From Candidatus Omnitrophota bacterium (GTDB lineage: Bacteria; Omnitrophota; Gorgyraeia; Gygaellales; Profunditerraquicolaceae), in assembly GCA_028713875.1 (NCBI GenBank), contig JAQTNM010000050.1, forward strand, positions 1 through 8,496: 8,496 nucleotides of DNA. Reading direction: 5' to 3'. A model generated the notes under the pieces. It saw only the letters and a program-made list of their open reading frames with translations, was not told where the DNA came from and did not search any database. This document shows positions 1 through 5,548 of this stretch, one piece after another. Position numbers and translations under genes: made by a program. The stretch's first letter is position 1; every line of letters starts with the position of its first letter.

Positions 1-1
1 A

Positions 2-211
2 AGATTCTTAGGCAGGACCGTTGAAGTGCTCATTGACGAGAAGTGCCAGGATCATTATCTGGCCAGGACCCAATACGACGCGCCGGAGGTGGACGGCGGC
101 GTCTACGTTAATTCTAAAAGAGAACTTAAACCAGGGGAATTTACGCAAGTTAAGATTTCCGGTACCATGGAATATGACCTGGTAGGCGAGGTGACGGATG
201 AACATTGCTAA
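2..211 (+). CDS. rimO: Ribosomal protein S12 methylthiotransferase RimO, C-terminal end (partial)
   Basis: This is the 3' end of a gene that begins before the window; about 69 codons remain, ending in TAA. The residues match the C-terminal TRAM domain of RimO: a VEVLIDE strand, the family signature RTQYDAPEVDGGVYV, then LKPGEF and a closing YDLVGEV strand. RimO is a radical-SAM enzyme that methylthiolates an aspartate of ribosomal protein S12; the TRAM domain binds the substrate. The catalytic radical-SAM and N-terminal Fe-S domains lie outside the window, so activity cannot be judged. The related MiaB also carries a TRAM domain, but the DAPEVDG wording and the adjacent pgsA favour RimO. Its last 14 nt overlap the start of pgsA, implying coupled expression. 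Confidence 0.88.
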   Translation, partial: RFLGRTVEVLIDEKCQDHYLARTQYDAPEVDGGVYVNSKRELKPGEFTQVKISGTMEYDLVGEVTDEHC

Positions 212-776
212 TCGGTTGACCATATCCAGGATTGTCCTGACTTTTGTATTTATGTTCTTTCTTTTTGTGCACGGGTTATGGGCGAAAGTTGTAGCGCTGT
301 TGATCTTTTTATTCGCGGCTTTATCCGATTTTCTTGACGGCAGGATCGCGCATAAGAAGAATATGGTCACTGATTTCGGAAAACTGATGGACCCTATCGC
401 CGATAAGATACTGGTCTTGGCCGCATTCTCTGCGTTCGTGCAGATGCAGCTGATCGAGGCCTGGATGGTGGTGATCATCATTTTCCGCGAAATACTGATC
501 ACGTCTTTAAGGTTATTCGCCCTTAATAAAGGCAAGGTATTATCGGCCACCCGGGCCGGAAAACACAAGACCCTTTCCCAGATGATTGTCATATTCCTCA
601 TACTGGTATTTATAGTATCCAAAGAAGTTATGCTGGGGTTCTTTACCTGGAATCCGGCCTGGGAAAAGGCCTTCCGGCAGGGGATCTACCTGATCATGCT
701 TCTGACCGTGGTGCTGACCCTCTATTCAGGATTCTCCTACCTTTGGGAGAACCGGAAAATAATCGCTAAATTCTAG
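198..776 (+). CDS. pgsA: CDP-diacylglycerol--glycerol-3-phosphate 3-phosphatidyltransferase PgsA
   Basis: This inner-membrane enzyme makes phosphatidylglycerophosphate from CDP-diacylglycerol and glycerol 3-phosphate, the committed step to phosphatidylglycerol. The 192-residue length fits the family. The CDP-alcohol phosphatidyltransferase motif lies at residues 44-69: D44, D47, G48, A51, G61, D65 and D69 are all present, but the usual Arg after A51 is His52. Hydrophobic segments lie near residues 8-24, 29-43, 70-105 (probably two), 125-143 and 160-182, as expected for a six-helix protein. The N-terminal NIANRLTISRI is typical of PgsA. The start at 198 is supported by GAGGTGA at 188-194, which lies inside the end of rimO, and is consistent with translational coupling. 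pgpA, encoding the next enzyme, follows 15 nt downstream. Confidence 0.94.
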   Translation: MNIANRLTISRIVLTFVFMFFLFVHGLWAKVVALLIFLFAALSDFLDGRIAHKKNMVTDFGKLMDPIADKILVLAAFSAFVQMQLIEAWMVVIIIFREILITSLRLFALNKGKVLSATRAGKHKTLSQMIVIFLILVFIVSKEVMLGFFTWNPAWEKAFRQGIYLIMLLTVVLTLYSGFSYLWENRKIIAKF

Positions 777-791
777 AATATTTTTCCCCTT

Positions 792-1259
792 ATGGACATG
801 CGCAAATTTATCGTCAAAACCCTGAGCACTTTTTTTTATGTCGGTTATCTCCCGTTTATACCCGGCACATTTGCCAGTATCGCGGCATTGGGAGTCTTTT
901 TCATTGTTAAAGACAGCCTCCCAGTTTACCTGGGGGTTGTATCCTGTTTATTGGTCCTGGGTTTTCTGACAGCAGGCCAGGCAGAGAAATTTTTCAGGAA
1001 AAAAGACCACAGGGCGATAGTCATCGATGAAGTCTGCGGCATGCTTTTGAGCCTGCTATTCATACCTTATGCGCCAAAAATAGCGGTCATCGCCTTTTTT
1101 CTTTTCCGGCTTATGGATACGGTCAAGCCGTACCCGGCGGACAGGCTCCAGGGTCTAAAGGGAAGCATCGGCGTGATGAGCGATGACATCGTCGCCGCAA
1201 TATACACGAATATTATTCTTCAGGCCGTGGTCAGATTTGCTTCTTTCACGATTTCGTAG
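792..1259 (+). CDS. pgpA: Phosphatidylglycerophosphatase A (PgpA)
   Basis: PgpA removes the terminal phosphate from phosphatidylglycerophosphate to give phosphatidylglycerol, directly following PgsA. The 155-residue protein carries the family blocks in order: LPFIPGTFAS at about 20-29, VIDEVCG at 77-83 (D79 and E80 are probable metal ligands), FRLMDTVKPYP at 105-115 and GVMSDDIVAAIY at 127-138 with the conserved Asp pair. Hydrophobic stretches near 28-38, 45-60, 84-104 and 136-150 fit an integral membrane enzyme. Two ATG codons, at 792 and 798, could start translation. Neither has a visible Shine-Dalgarno sequence, so the protein may begin two residues later. Its last 40 nt overlap the 3' end of thpR on the opposite strand. 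No terminator separates the two. Confidence 0.93.
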   Translation: MDMRKFIVKTLSTFFYVGYLPFIPGTFASIAALGVFFIVKDSLPVYLGVVSCLLVLGFLTAGQAEKFFRKKDHRAIVIDEVCGMLLSLLFIPYAPKIAVIAFFLFRLMDTVKPYPADRLQGLKGSIGVMSDDIVAAIYTNIILQAVVRFASFTIS

Positions 1260-1792
1260 ATGGGTCCTTTGGGGGTGAGCGTGCTTTTAAAGAGGGTGAG
1301 TTTATTTACGCTAAATTCATGCACGGAGTCCTTAAAATAATTCTCCGGTTGTTTAAGCCCTGCCGTTAATCTGTCTTTTCCCAGATTCGACCTTATCCTG
1401 CCGATGGTAATATGCGATGAAAATGCGCGTTCTTCCTTAGGTATCCCGATTTTTTCTATTTTTTCTTCAAGCGCGCAAGCTAATTCCTCAGCCTCTTTAC
1501 CGCCGTTGTCAACGCCTGCCCAGATTACCCGCGGGTAATTCATATTCGGAAAAGCGCCTACAGAGGCAAGGCGGATATTAAAAATTTTTTTCTGCCCTGC
1601 GATGGTTTCCATGATCGCCTTGACTTTGGATAATTGTTCTTCGTTGACTTCGCCCAGGAATTTCAGGGTAAGGTGGATATTCTCAGGAGCCACCCATCTT
1701 ACGTCCGCTTTGCAGGCTTTCAATTTTTCCTGTATGCCGTTTAAGGAATCCCTGATTTCATTGGGTAATTCAATAGCGATAAAAGCCCTCAT
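1220..1792 (-). CDS. thpR: RNA 2',3'-cyclic phosphodiesterase ThpR (LigT family)
   Basis: This is a 190-residue 2H phosphoesterase of the LigT/ThpR family. Such enzymes hydrolyse 2',3'-cyclic phosphate ends of RNA to 2'-phosphates and can ligate tRNA halves in vitro. The two catalytic HxTx motifs are present: H40-L-T42-L within NIHLTLKFLGE and H127-I-T129-I within SSHITIGRIR. The N-terminus RAFIAIELP is the usual opening strand of the family (commonly RxFIAI). It lies 42 nt downstream of pncC on the same strand and is probably co-transcribed with it. Genomes often place a ThpR gene next to cinA/pncC and recA. No strong ribosome-binding site is seen before the ATG. The convergent overlap with pgpA covers its last 40 nt, about 12 codons plus the stop. 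The physiological substrate is not evident from the sequence. Confidence 0.92.
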   Translation of the reverse strand: MRAFIAIELPNEIRDSLNGIQEKLKACKADVRWVAPENIHLTLKFLGEVNEEQLSKVKAIMETIAGQKKIFNIRLASVGAFPNMNYPRVIWAGVDNGGKEAEELACALEEKIEKIGIPKEERAFSSHITIGRIRSNLGKDRLTAGLKQPENYFKDSVHEFSVNKLTLFKSTLTPKGPIYEIVKEANLTTA

Positions 1793-1834
1793 TTTAATGC
1801 CCGGTTGAGGCCGAGGTTAAGTATTTCTTAAGCC

Positions 1835-2314
1835 TTAGCCCCCTCTTTTAATTAGCGTTTTTAATAATTGCAATGCTTTGAGTGCCGCGGATTTTTGTAC
1901 CTCTTGCCGGGTGCCCTGAAAATGAAATTCCCGGCAGAGCCGCCGGTTTTTGCTGTCTACGGAAATAAAAACCGTGCCTACGGGTTTATAATTTGAGCCT
2001 CCGTTTGGCCCGGCTATACCGGTTATGCCTATGCCGAAGTCGGTTTTAGCAAATTTCCTCACCTGCCGGCTCAAGCTTTGCGCGACCTCTTTTGATACCG
2101 CCCCCTTATGTAATATAATAGAGGCAGGTATGCCGAGAATTGATGATTTAGCTTTATTGCTATAAGCCACCAGGCCCAAAATGAAATATTCGGAGCTTCC
2201 GGATAAGCTGGTAAGAAAATAGGAGACTAAGCCGCCGGTGCAGGATTCGGCAACAGCCAGTGTTTTTTTATTTTTTATCAGGAGTTTATGTGTTTGTTTT
2301 ATAATAGGTTGCAT
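1835..2314 (-). CDS. pncC: Nicotinamide-nucleotide amidase PncC (CinA C-terminal domain protein)
   Basis: This 159-residue protein corresponds only to the C-terminal (amidase) half of CinA. The domain deamidates nicotinamide mononucleotide to nicotinate mononucleotide in NAD recycling. Recognisable blocks are LAVAESCTGG at 19-28, GLVAYSNKAKSSILG at 47-61, GAVSKEVA at 71-78, GITGIAGPNGG at 96-106 and KPVGTVFISV at 110-119. The N-terminal COG1058 pyrophosphatase domain of full-length CinA is absent, and the short N-terminus and intact start argue that this is a normal stand-alone PncC rather than a truncation. The start at 2314 has no Shine-Dalgarno sequence. A TATAAT box ends only 8 nt before the ATG, so the mRNA may be nearly leaderless. 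thpR follows on the same strand. Confidence 0.92.
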   Translation of the reverse strand: MQPIIKQTHKLLIKNKKTLAVAESCTGGLVSYFLTSLSGSSEYFILGLVAYSNKAKSSILGIPASIILHKGAVSKEVAQSLSRQVRKFAKTDFGIGITGIAGPNGGSNYKPVGTVFISVDSKNRRLCREFHFQGTRQEVQKSAALKALQLLKTLIKRGG

Positions 2315-2322
2315 AATTGCTT

Positions 2323-2351
2323 ATTATAAATCTTTTTAAAACCATTGACAA
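2323..2351 (-). promoter_or_regulatory. Predicted sigma70-type promoter of pncC-thpR
   Basis: Read on the minus strand, TTGTCA (2351-2346, five of six consensus bases) is followed after 17 nt by a perfect TATAAT (2328-2323). Transcription would start near 2315-2317, only 1-3 nt before the pncC ATG at 2314. The -35 box overlaps the -35 box of the divergent rib promoter on the other strand. This is inferred from sequence match alone. Confidence 0.6.
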
Positions 2352-2372
2352 GCCCATATTTTCTGGTAAAAT
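2345..2372 (+). promoter_or_regulatory. Predicted sigma70-type promoter of the riboflavin operon
   Basis: A perfect TTGACA (2345-2350) is followed after 16 nt by TAAAAT (2367-2372, five of six consensus bases). The expected start of transcription, near 2379-2381, coincides with the first base of the riboswitch P1 helix at 2381. That independent agreement supports the call. Confidence 0.7.
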
Positions 2373-2380
2373 AATATCAA

Positions 2381-2555
2381 GATTAATCTTCAGGGCAAGG
2401 TGTAAATCCTGACCGGCGGTTAAGCCCGCGAGTGGTTGGATAGTTTTCTTAGGCAACCACAGATCTGGTATATTCCAGAGCCGATGGTTCCGCGAAAGCG
2501 GACACCAATCCAACAGGTGGGATTGGGTGAGAGTCCAGATGAGAGAAGATTGATT
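2381..2555 (+). ncRNA. FMN riboswitch (RFN element) aptamer
   Basis: This leader matches the conserved FMN-binding aptamer. The conserved cores appear in order: AATCTTCAGGGCAAGG (2385-2400), AATCCTGACCGGCGGT (2405-2420), AGCCCGCGAG (2423-2432), AGAGCCGATGGT (2477-2488) and GAGTCCAGATGAGAGAAG (2531-2548). P1 is formed by 2381-2390 pairing with 2546-2555 (ten pairs including G-U). An arm of seven pairs joins 2432-2438 to 2454-2460, and CTGG/CCAG forms another arm near 2465-2478. Between GCCGATGGT and GAGTCCAGATG there is an unusually long insert with two possible hairpins. It sits between the promoter and ribBA, and an intrinsic terminator follows. FMN binding is expected to favour P1 and so termination. 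The aptamer assignment is firm; exact ends are approximate. Confidence 0.96.
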
Positions 2556-2564
2556 TCCTTTCGT

Positions 2565-2594
2565 GCCCGAAGATTCTCTTCGGGCTTATTTTTT
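2565..2594 (+). terminator. Intrinsic terminator, expression platform of the FMN riboswitch
   Basis: A perfect 8-bp stem (GCCCGAAG at 2565-2572, CTTCGGGC at 2578-2585) with a 5-nt loop is followed by TTATTTTTT (2586-2594). An alternative helix pairs GAGAGAA (2541-2547, partly the 3' arm of P1) with TTCTCTT (2574-2580, terminator loop and the start of the 3' arm). It can serve as the antiterminator when FMN is absent. The U-tract directly abuts the ribBA ribosome-binding site. Confidence 0.92.
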
Positions 2595-2598
2595 GGAG
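2595..2598 (+). promoter_or_regulatory. Ribosome-binding site of ribBA
   Basis: GGAG at 2595-2598 lies 9 nt before the ATG at 2608. It fixes the start there rather than at the in-frame GTG at 2563, which falls just before and inside the terminator hairpin. Confidence 0.75.
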
Positions 2599-2607
2599 CT
2601 AAAAAAC

Positions 2608-3819
2608 ATGCTGAATGTTATCCAGGATATCGTTGAAGATTTAAAATCCGGCCGCATGGTCATCGTGGTTGATGACGAGGAGCGGGAAAACGAAGGCGAC
2701 CTGGTCATGGCCGCTTCCTTTATCAAGCCGCAGGATATTAATTTTATGGCTAAAGAAGGCCGGGGGCTTATTTGTGTGCCTATGGAGGAAGAGAGGCTGA
2801 ACCAATTAAACCTGCAGCCGATGCTGGATAACCTGCGTTTTTCCCCCCAGAAAGACCCTTATTCCACATCCTGGATGATCTCTGTGGATGCTGCCAAGGG
2901 CATAGCTACGGGTATTTCCGCTTATGACCGCAGCCGTACTATTGAAGTTCTGATAAGCCCTCAGTCCCAGCCGCAAGACCTTATCCGCCCCGGGCATATC
3001 TTTCCTTTAAAGGCGCTTAAGGGCGGTGTTTTAGTCAGGGCAGGCCATACCGAGGCTACGGTAGACCTGATGCATCTATCCGGGCTTTATCCGGCCGGGG
3101 TCATCTGTGAAATTATGAACGATGACGGCACAATGGCACGGCTGCCTCAGCTTATGGAATTTTCCAGGCGCCACAACTTAAAAATATGTTCCATAAAAGA
3201 TCTTATTGAATACCGCAGGCGTTCGGAGAAGCTGATTGAGAAGATCTCACAGGCCAGCCTTCCCACTGAATTCGGTTCCTATGAGCTGATTTTATACCGG
3301 GATATGACGAACAATAAGGTTCATTCCGTGCTTACTATGGGACAGCTTGATAATCAGCCTACGCTTGTGCGCGTGCATTCGGAGTGCCTGACCGGGGACG
3401 TATTCGGGTCATTACGCTGCGACTGCGGCAGGCAACTCAAAAAAGCAATGGAGATCATCGGCAAAGAGAAGAAGGGAGTTATCCTTTACATGAACCAGGA
3501 AGGCCGGGGCATAGGACTGGCTGATAAGATCAAGGCTTACAGCCTTCAGGATAAAGGCATGGATACGGTAGAAGCCAATGAAGCCCTGGGTTACCAGCCT
3601 GACCTGCGCGATTACGGTATCGGCGCGCAGATTCTGTCGGACCTGGGTCTTAAGAATATCCGGTTACTTACGAATAATCCGCGCAAAATCGTAGGATTAG
3701 AAGGTTATGGTCTTAAGGTAGTAGAGAGGCTGGCCCTGCAGATTGAACCTACTCCGCAGAATTACAATTACCTTAAGACCAAAAAAGAAAAATTAGGGCA
3801 CGACCTTATGCTTGATTAA
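2608..3819 (+). CDS. ribBA: Bifunctional 3,4-dihydroxy-2-butanone 4-phosphate synthase / GTP cyclohydrolase II (RibBA)
   Basis: RibBA supplies both precursors of riboflavin. The N-terminal RibB domain (about residues 1-203) makes dihydroxybutanone phosphate from ribulose 5-phosphate. The C-terminal RibA domain (about 208-402) opens GTP to the diaminopyrimidine. RibB motifs are DDEERENEGD at 22-31, TGISAYDR at 101-108, RPGH at 127-130 and RAGHTEA at 144-150. RibA motifs are RVHSECLTGDVFGSLRCDCG at 255-274, with probable zinc ligands C260, C271 and C273, plus NQEGRGIGL at 296-304 and TNNPRK at 355-360. At 403 residues it has normal fusion length, and both active sites look complete. The stretch STSWMISVDAAKGIA in RibB is somewhat divergent from the usual TAFTVS-type strand. 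The start at 2608 has GGAG upstream. ribH follows after 13 nt. Expression is under the upstream FMN riboswitch. Confidence 0.97.
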   Translation: MLNVIQDIVEDLKSGRMVIVVDDEERENEGDLVMAASFIKPQDINFMAKEGRGLICVPMEEERLNQLNLQPMLDNLRFSPQKDPYSTSWMISVDAAKGIATGISAYDRSRTIEVLISPQSQPQDLIRPGHIFPLKALKGGVLVRAGHTEATVDLMHLSGLYPAGVICEIMNDDGTMARLPQLMEFSRRHNLKICSIKDLIEYRRRSEKLIEKISQASLPTEFGSYELILYRDMTNNKVHSVLTMGQLDNQPTLVRVHSECLTGDVFGSLRCDCGRQLKKAMEIIGKEKKGVILYMNQEGRGIGLADKIKAYSLQDKGMDTVEANEALGYQPDLRDYGIGAQILSDLGLKNIRLLTNNPRKIVGLEGYGLKVVERLALQIEPTPQNYNYLKTKKEKLGHDLMLD

Positions 3820-3832
3820 AAAAGGAGGAAGG

Positions 3833-4300
3833 ATGGTTAAGACAATTGAAGGCAATTTGATTGCCAAGGGCAAGAAGTTCAGCATCATTGCTTCGCGCTT
3901 CAATGATTTCATTACCAAGGAGCTGGTTTCCGGCTGCATTGACGCTTTAGTGCGGCATGGGGTAGCGGAAAATGATATTACCATAGCCTGGGCCCCTGGC
4001 GCGTTTGAAATCCCCACAGTGGCCTTGCGCATGGCAAAATCCAAATCTACGGATGCGGTTATCTGCCTGGGTACGGTCATACGCGGAGCAACCCCGCATT
4101 TTGACTATATCGCTTCAGAAGTAGCCAAGGGGGTATCAAAAGTTTCTTTGGATTCGGGATTACCGGTCATTTTCGGCATCATTACCGCCGATACCATTGA
4201 ACAAGCCATTGAGCGTGCCGGGACAAAGGACGGCAACAAAGGTAAAGACGCGGCAATAAGCGCTATTGAGATGGTAAATCTATTGGACCAGCTTAAATAA
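3833..4300 (+). CDS. ribH: 6,7-dimethyl-8-ribityllumazine synthase RibH
   Basis: RibH condenses 5-amino-6-ribitylaminouracil with dihydroxybutanone phosphate to lumazine, the penultimate step of riboflavin synthesis; the family forms pentamers or 60-mer capsids. The protein from the ATG at 3833 has 155 residues, typical of the family. Visible blocks are FSIIASRFNDFIT at 16-28, APGAFEIP at 54-61, LGTVIRGATPHFDY at 79-92 with the catalytic His89, FGIITADT, and ERAGTKDGNKGKDAA near the C-terminus. The position before the usual PGAFEIP is Ala54 preceded by Trp53, where Val is common. AGGAGG at 3823-3828 supports the ATG at 3833; an in-frame TTG at 3812 would place the start upstream of this site and add seven residues with no family counterpart. 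nusB follows after 22 nt. Confidence 0.97.
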   Translation: MVKTIEGNLIAKGKKFSIIASRFNDFITKELVSGCIDALVRHGVAENDITIAWAPGAFEIPTVALRMAKSKSTDAVICLGTVIRGATPHFDYIASEVAKGVSKVSLDSGLPVIFGIITADTIEQAIERAGTKDGNKGKDAAISAIEMVNLLDQLK

Positions 4301-4322
4301 TCATCCAAAAACCATTACACCT

Positions 4323-4736
4323 ATGCGTAAACGCACATATGCGCGGGAATTAGCCCTGCAGATGCTTTATCAGGTCGATATTACCCATGAACCGCCAGAG
4401 GCGGTTTTAAATAATTTTTGGCAGAGCCAGGAAAATCCCATCCAGGAACAGGTAAGGGATTTCAGCGCCGAGATCGTCAAGGGCGTAACCCAGAATTTAG
4501 CGATGATAGACGCCAAGATCTCCGAGTATGCCACCAATTGGCAGCTTAAACGCATGGCAGTGGTAGACAGGAATATTCTGCGCTTGAGTTGTTACGAGCT
4601 TATATTCCGCCAGGATATTCCTCCGAAAGTATCCATCAACGAGGCGGTGGATCTGGCCAAGAAATATTCGGGGCAAGAAGCAGGCAAGTTCGTTAACGGC
4701 GTGCTGGACAGGATAAAGACCGAGGGAAATAAATGA
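4323..4736 (+). CDS. nusB: Transcription antitermination factor NusB
   Basis: NusB is a small all-helical RNA-binding protein that works with NusE (ribosomal protein S10) at boxA sequences in rRNA antitermination. The 137-residue sequence has the family pattern: RTYARELALQMLYQVDI at the N-terminus, then DRNILRLSCYELIFRQDIPPKVSINEAVDLAKKYS, and KFVNGVLDRI at the C-terminus. The ribH-nusB pairing is common in bacteria and reflects linkage more than a shared pathway. No Shine-Dalgarno sequence is seen before the ATG at 4323. Its stop codon overlaps the next gene's start (ATGA at 4733-4736), so the PHP gene is probably translationally coupled to it. Because it lies behind the riboswitch, its level may fall with FMN unless an internal promoter exists; I found no convincing one. 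Confidence 0.96.
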   Translation: MRKRTYARELALQMLYQVDITHEPPEAVLNNFWQSQENPIQEQVRDFSAEIVKGVTQNLAMIDAKISEYATNWQLKRMAVVDRNILRLSCYELIFRQDIPPKVSINEAVDLAKKYSGQEAGKFVNGVLDRIKTEGNK

Positions 4737-5548
4737 GATACGCGGATTTACATACGCATACTCTCTTTTCCGACGGCACATACACGCCGCAGGGACTTGT
4801 TGAAGAAGCGTTGAAACAGGGGCTTGATGCCGTATCTATAACTGACCATGATAATGTTTGCGGGATCGCGCCGGCATTAGAAGCAGCCAAACACAGTGGC
4901 CCGGAGGTTATACCTGGGATAGAATTGAGCGCCGAATATAACTGTCGCGAAGTACATATCCTTGGTTATTTTATAGATTACGGATCGCAGAGGCTTGCAA
5001 AGGAACTGGCGGTTTTAAAAAATAACCGCATCAGTCGCATACACAAAATAGTGGAAAAGCTGGATGCCAGCGGCATAAAATTGGAGGCGCAAAGCATATT
5101 TGATATTGCCGCCAGCGGCACTCCCGGAAGAATGCATGTGGCGCTGGCCATGGTCAAGCAGGGAGCGGCAGGTTCTGTTTATGAGGCCTTTGAAAAATAC
5201 ATCGGAGATAAAGGCCCGGCTTATGTCTGCGGGTTCAGGTTTTCTCCTTTAGAGGCGATCCGCTTGATCAGGGAGTGCGGCGGCGTTGCGGTTCTGGCGC
5301 ACCCATATCTTATTGATGACGACGAATTGATACCGCAACTTGTCAAAAGCGGGCTGCAGGGCCTGGAGGTATATTATCCTGAACATACCCAGTCAATGGT
5401 AAATTTTTATCTAAGTCTGGCCAGGCAGCATAATTTAGCGGTAACCGGAGGTTCGGATTTTCACGGTAAATTGAAGCCGCAGGTAAAGATCGGCTCCATA
5501 AAAATACCGTATGAGCTGGTTGAGGAACTGAGGAAATTAAAGGCATGA
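4733..5548 (+). CDS. PHP-domain phosphoesterase (TrpH/YciV-like)
   Basis: This 271-residue protein belongs to the PHP superfamily of metal-dependent phosphoesterases. The ligand set is complete: H7, H9 and D14 in DLHTHTLFSDG; D38, H39 and D40 in TDHDN; E64 in PGIELS; H75 in HILGYF; H135 in GRMH; H190 in LAHPYL; and D242 and H244 in GSDFHG. The domain order matches the YciV/TrpH branch (RNase AM / 3',5'-nucleoside bisphosphate phosphatase), with an inserted helical subdomain at about 85-170. It starts with a 4-nt overlap with nusB and ends with a 4-nt overlap with ribD, so it is embedded in the riboflavin operon. GAGGG at 4722-4726 could be its ribosome-binding site. Family membership is clear; the substrate is not. 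Placement suggests a phosphatase role in riboflavin synthesis, but a housekeeping RNA or nucleotide role is equally allowed by sequence. Confidence 0.9.
   Translation: MRYADLHTHTLFSDGTYTPQGLVEEALKQGLDAVSITDHDNVCGIAPALEAAKHSGPEVIPGIELSAEYNCREVHILGYFIDYGSQRLAKELAVLKNNRISRIHKIVEKLDASGIKLEAQSIFDIAASGTPGRMHVALAMVKQGAAGSVYEAFEKYIGDKGPAYVCGFRFSPLEAIRLIRECGGVAVLAHPYLIDDDELIPQLVKSGLQGLEVYYPEHTQSMVNFYLSLARQHNLAVTGGSDFHGKLKPQVKIGSIKIPYELVEELRKLKA

Noticed and set aside
8..622. 204-codon minus-strand open frame
   Set aside because: It is antisense to rimO and pgsA, both of which match known families in full, and its translation resembles nothing recognisable.
1811..1835. Imperfect hairpin GGTTAAG/CTTAAGCC between pncC and thpR
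   Set aside because: It has a bulge and no following U-tract in either direction, so I do not call a terminator or an attenuator.
2563..2607. In-frame GTG extension of RibBA by 15 residues
   Set aside because: The GTG lies at the base of the riboswitch terminator hairpin and has no ribosome-binding site. The ATG at 2608 has GGAG 9 nt upstream and matches the family N-terminus.
2286..2636. Small open frames on both strands over the rib leader
   Set aside because: They coincide with the FMN riboswitch, whose conserved RNA core explains the sequence. No protein family is recognisable.
3812..3832. TTG start for RibH seven codons upstream
   Set aside because: AGGAGG would lie inside this extension, and the family N-terminus fits the ATG at 3833.
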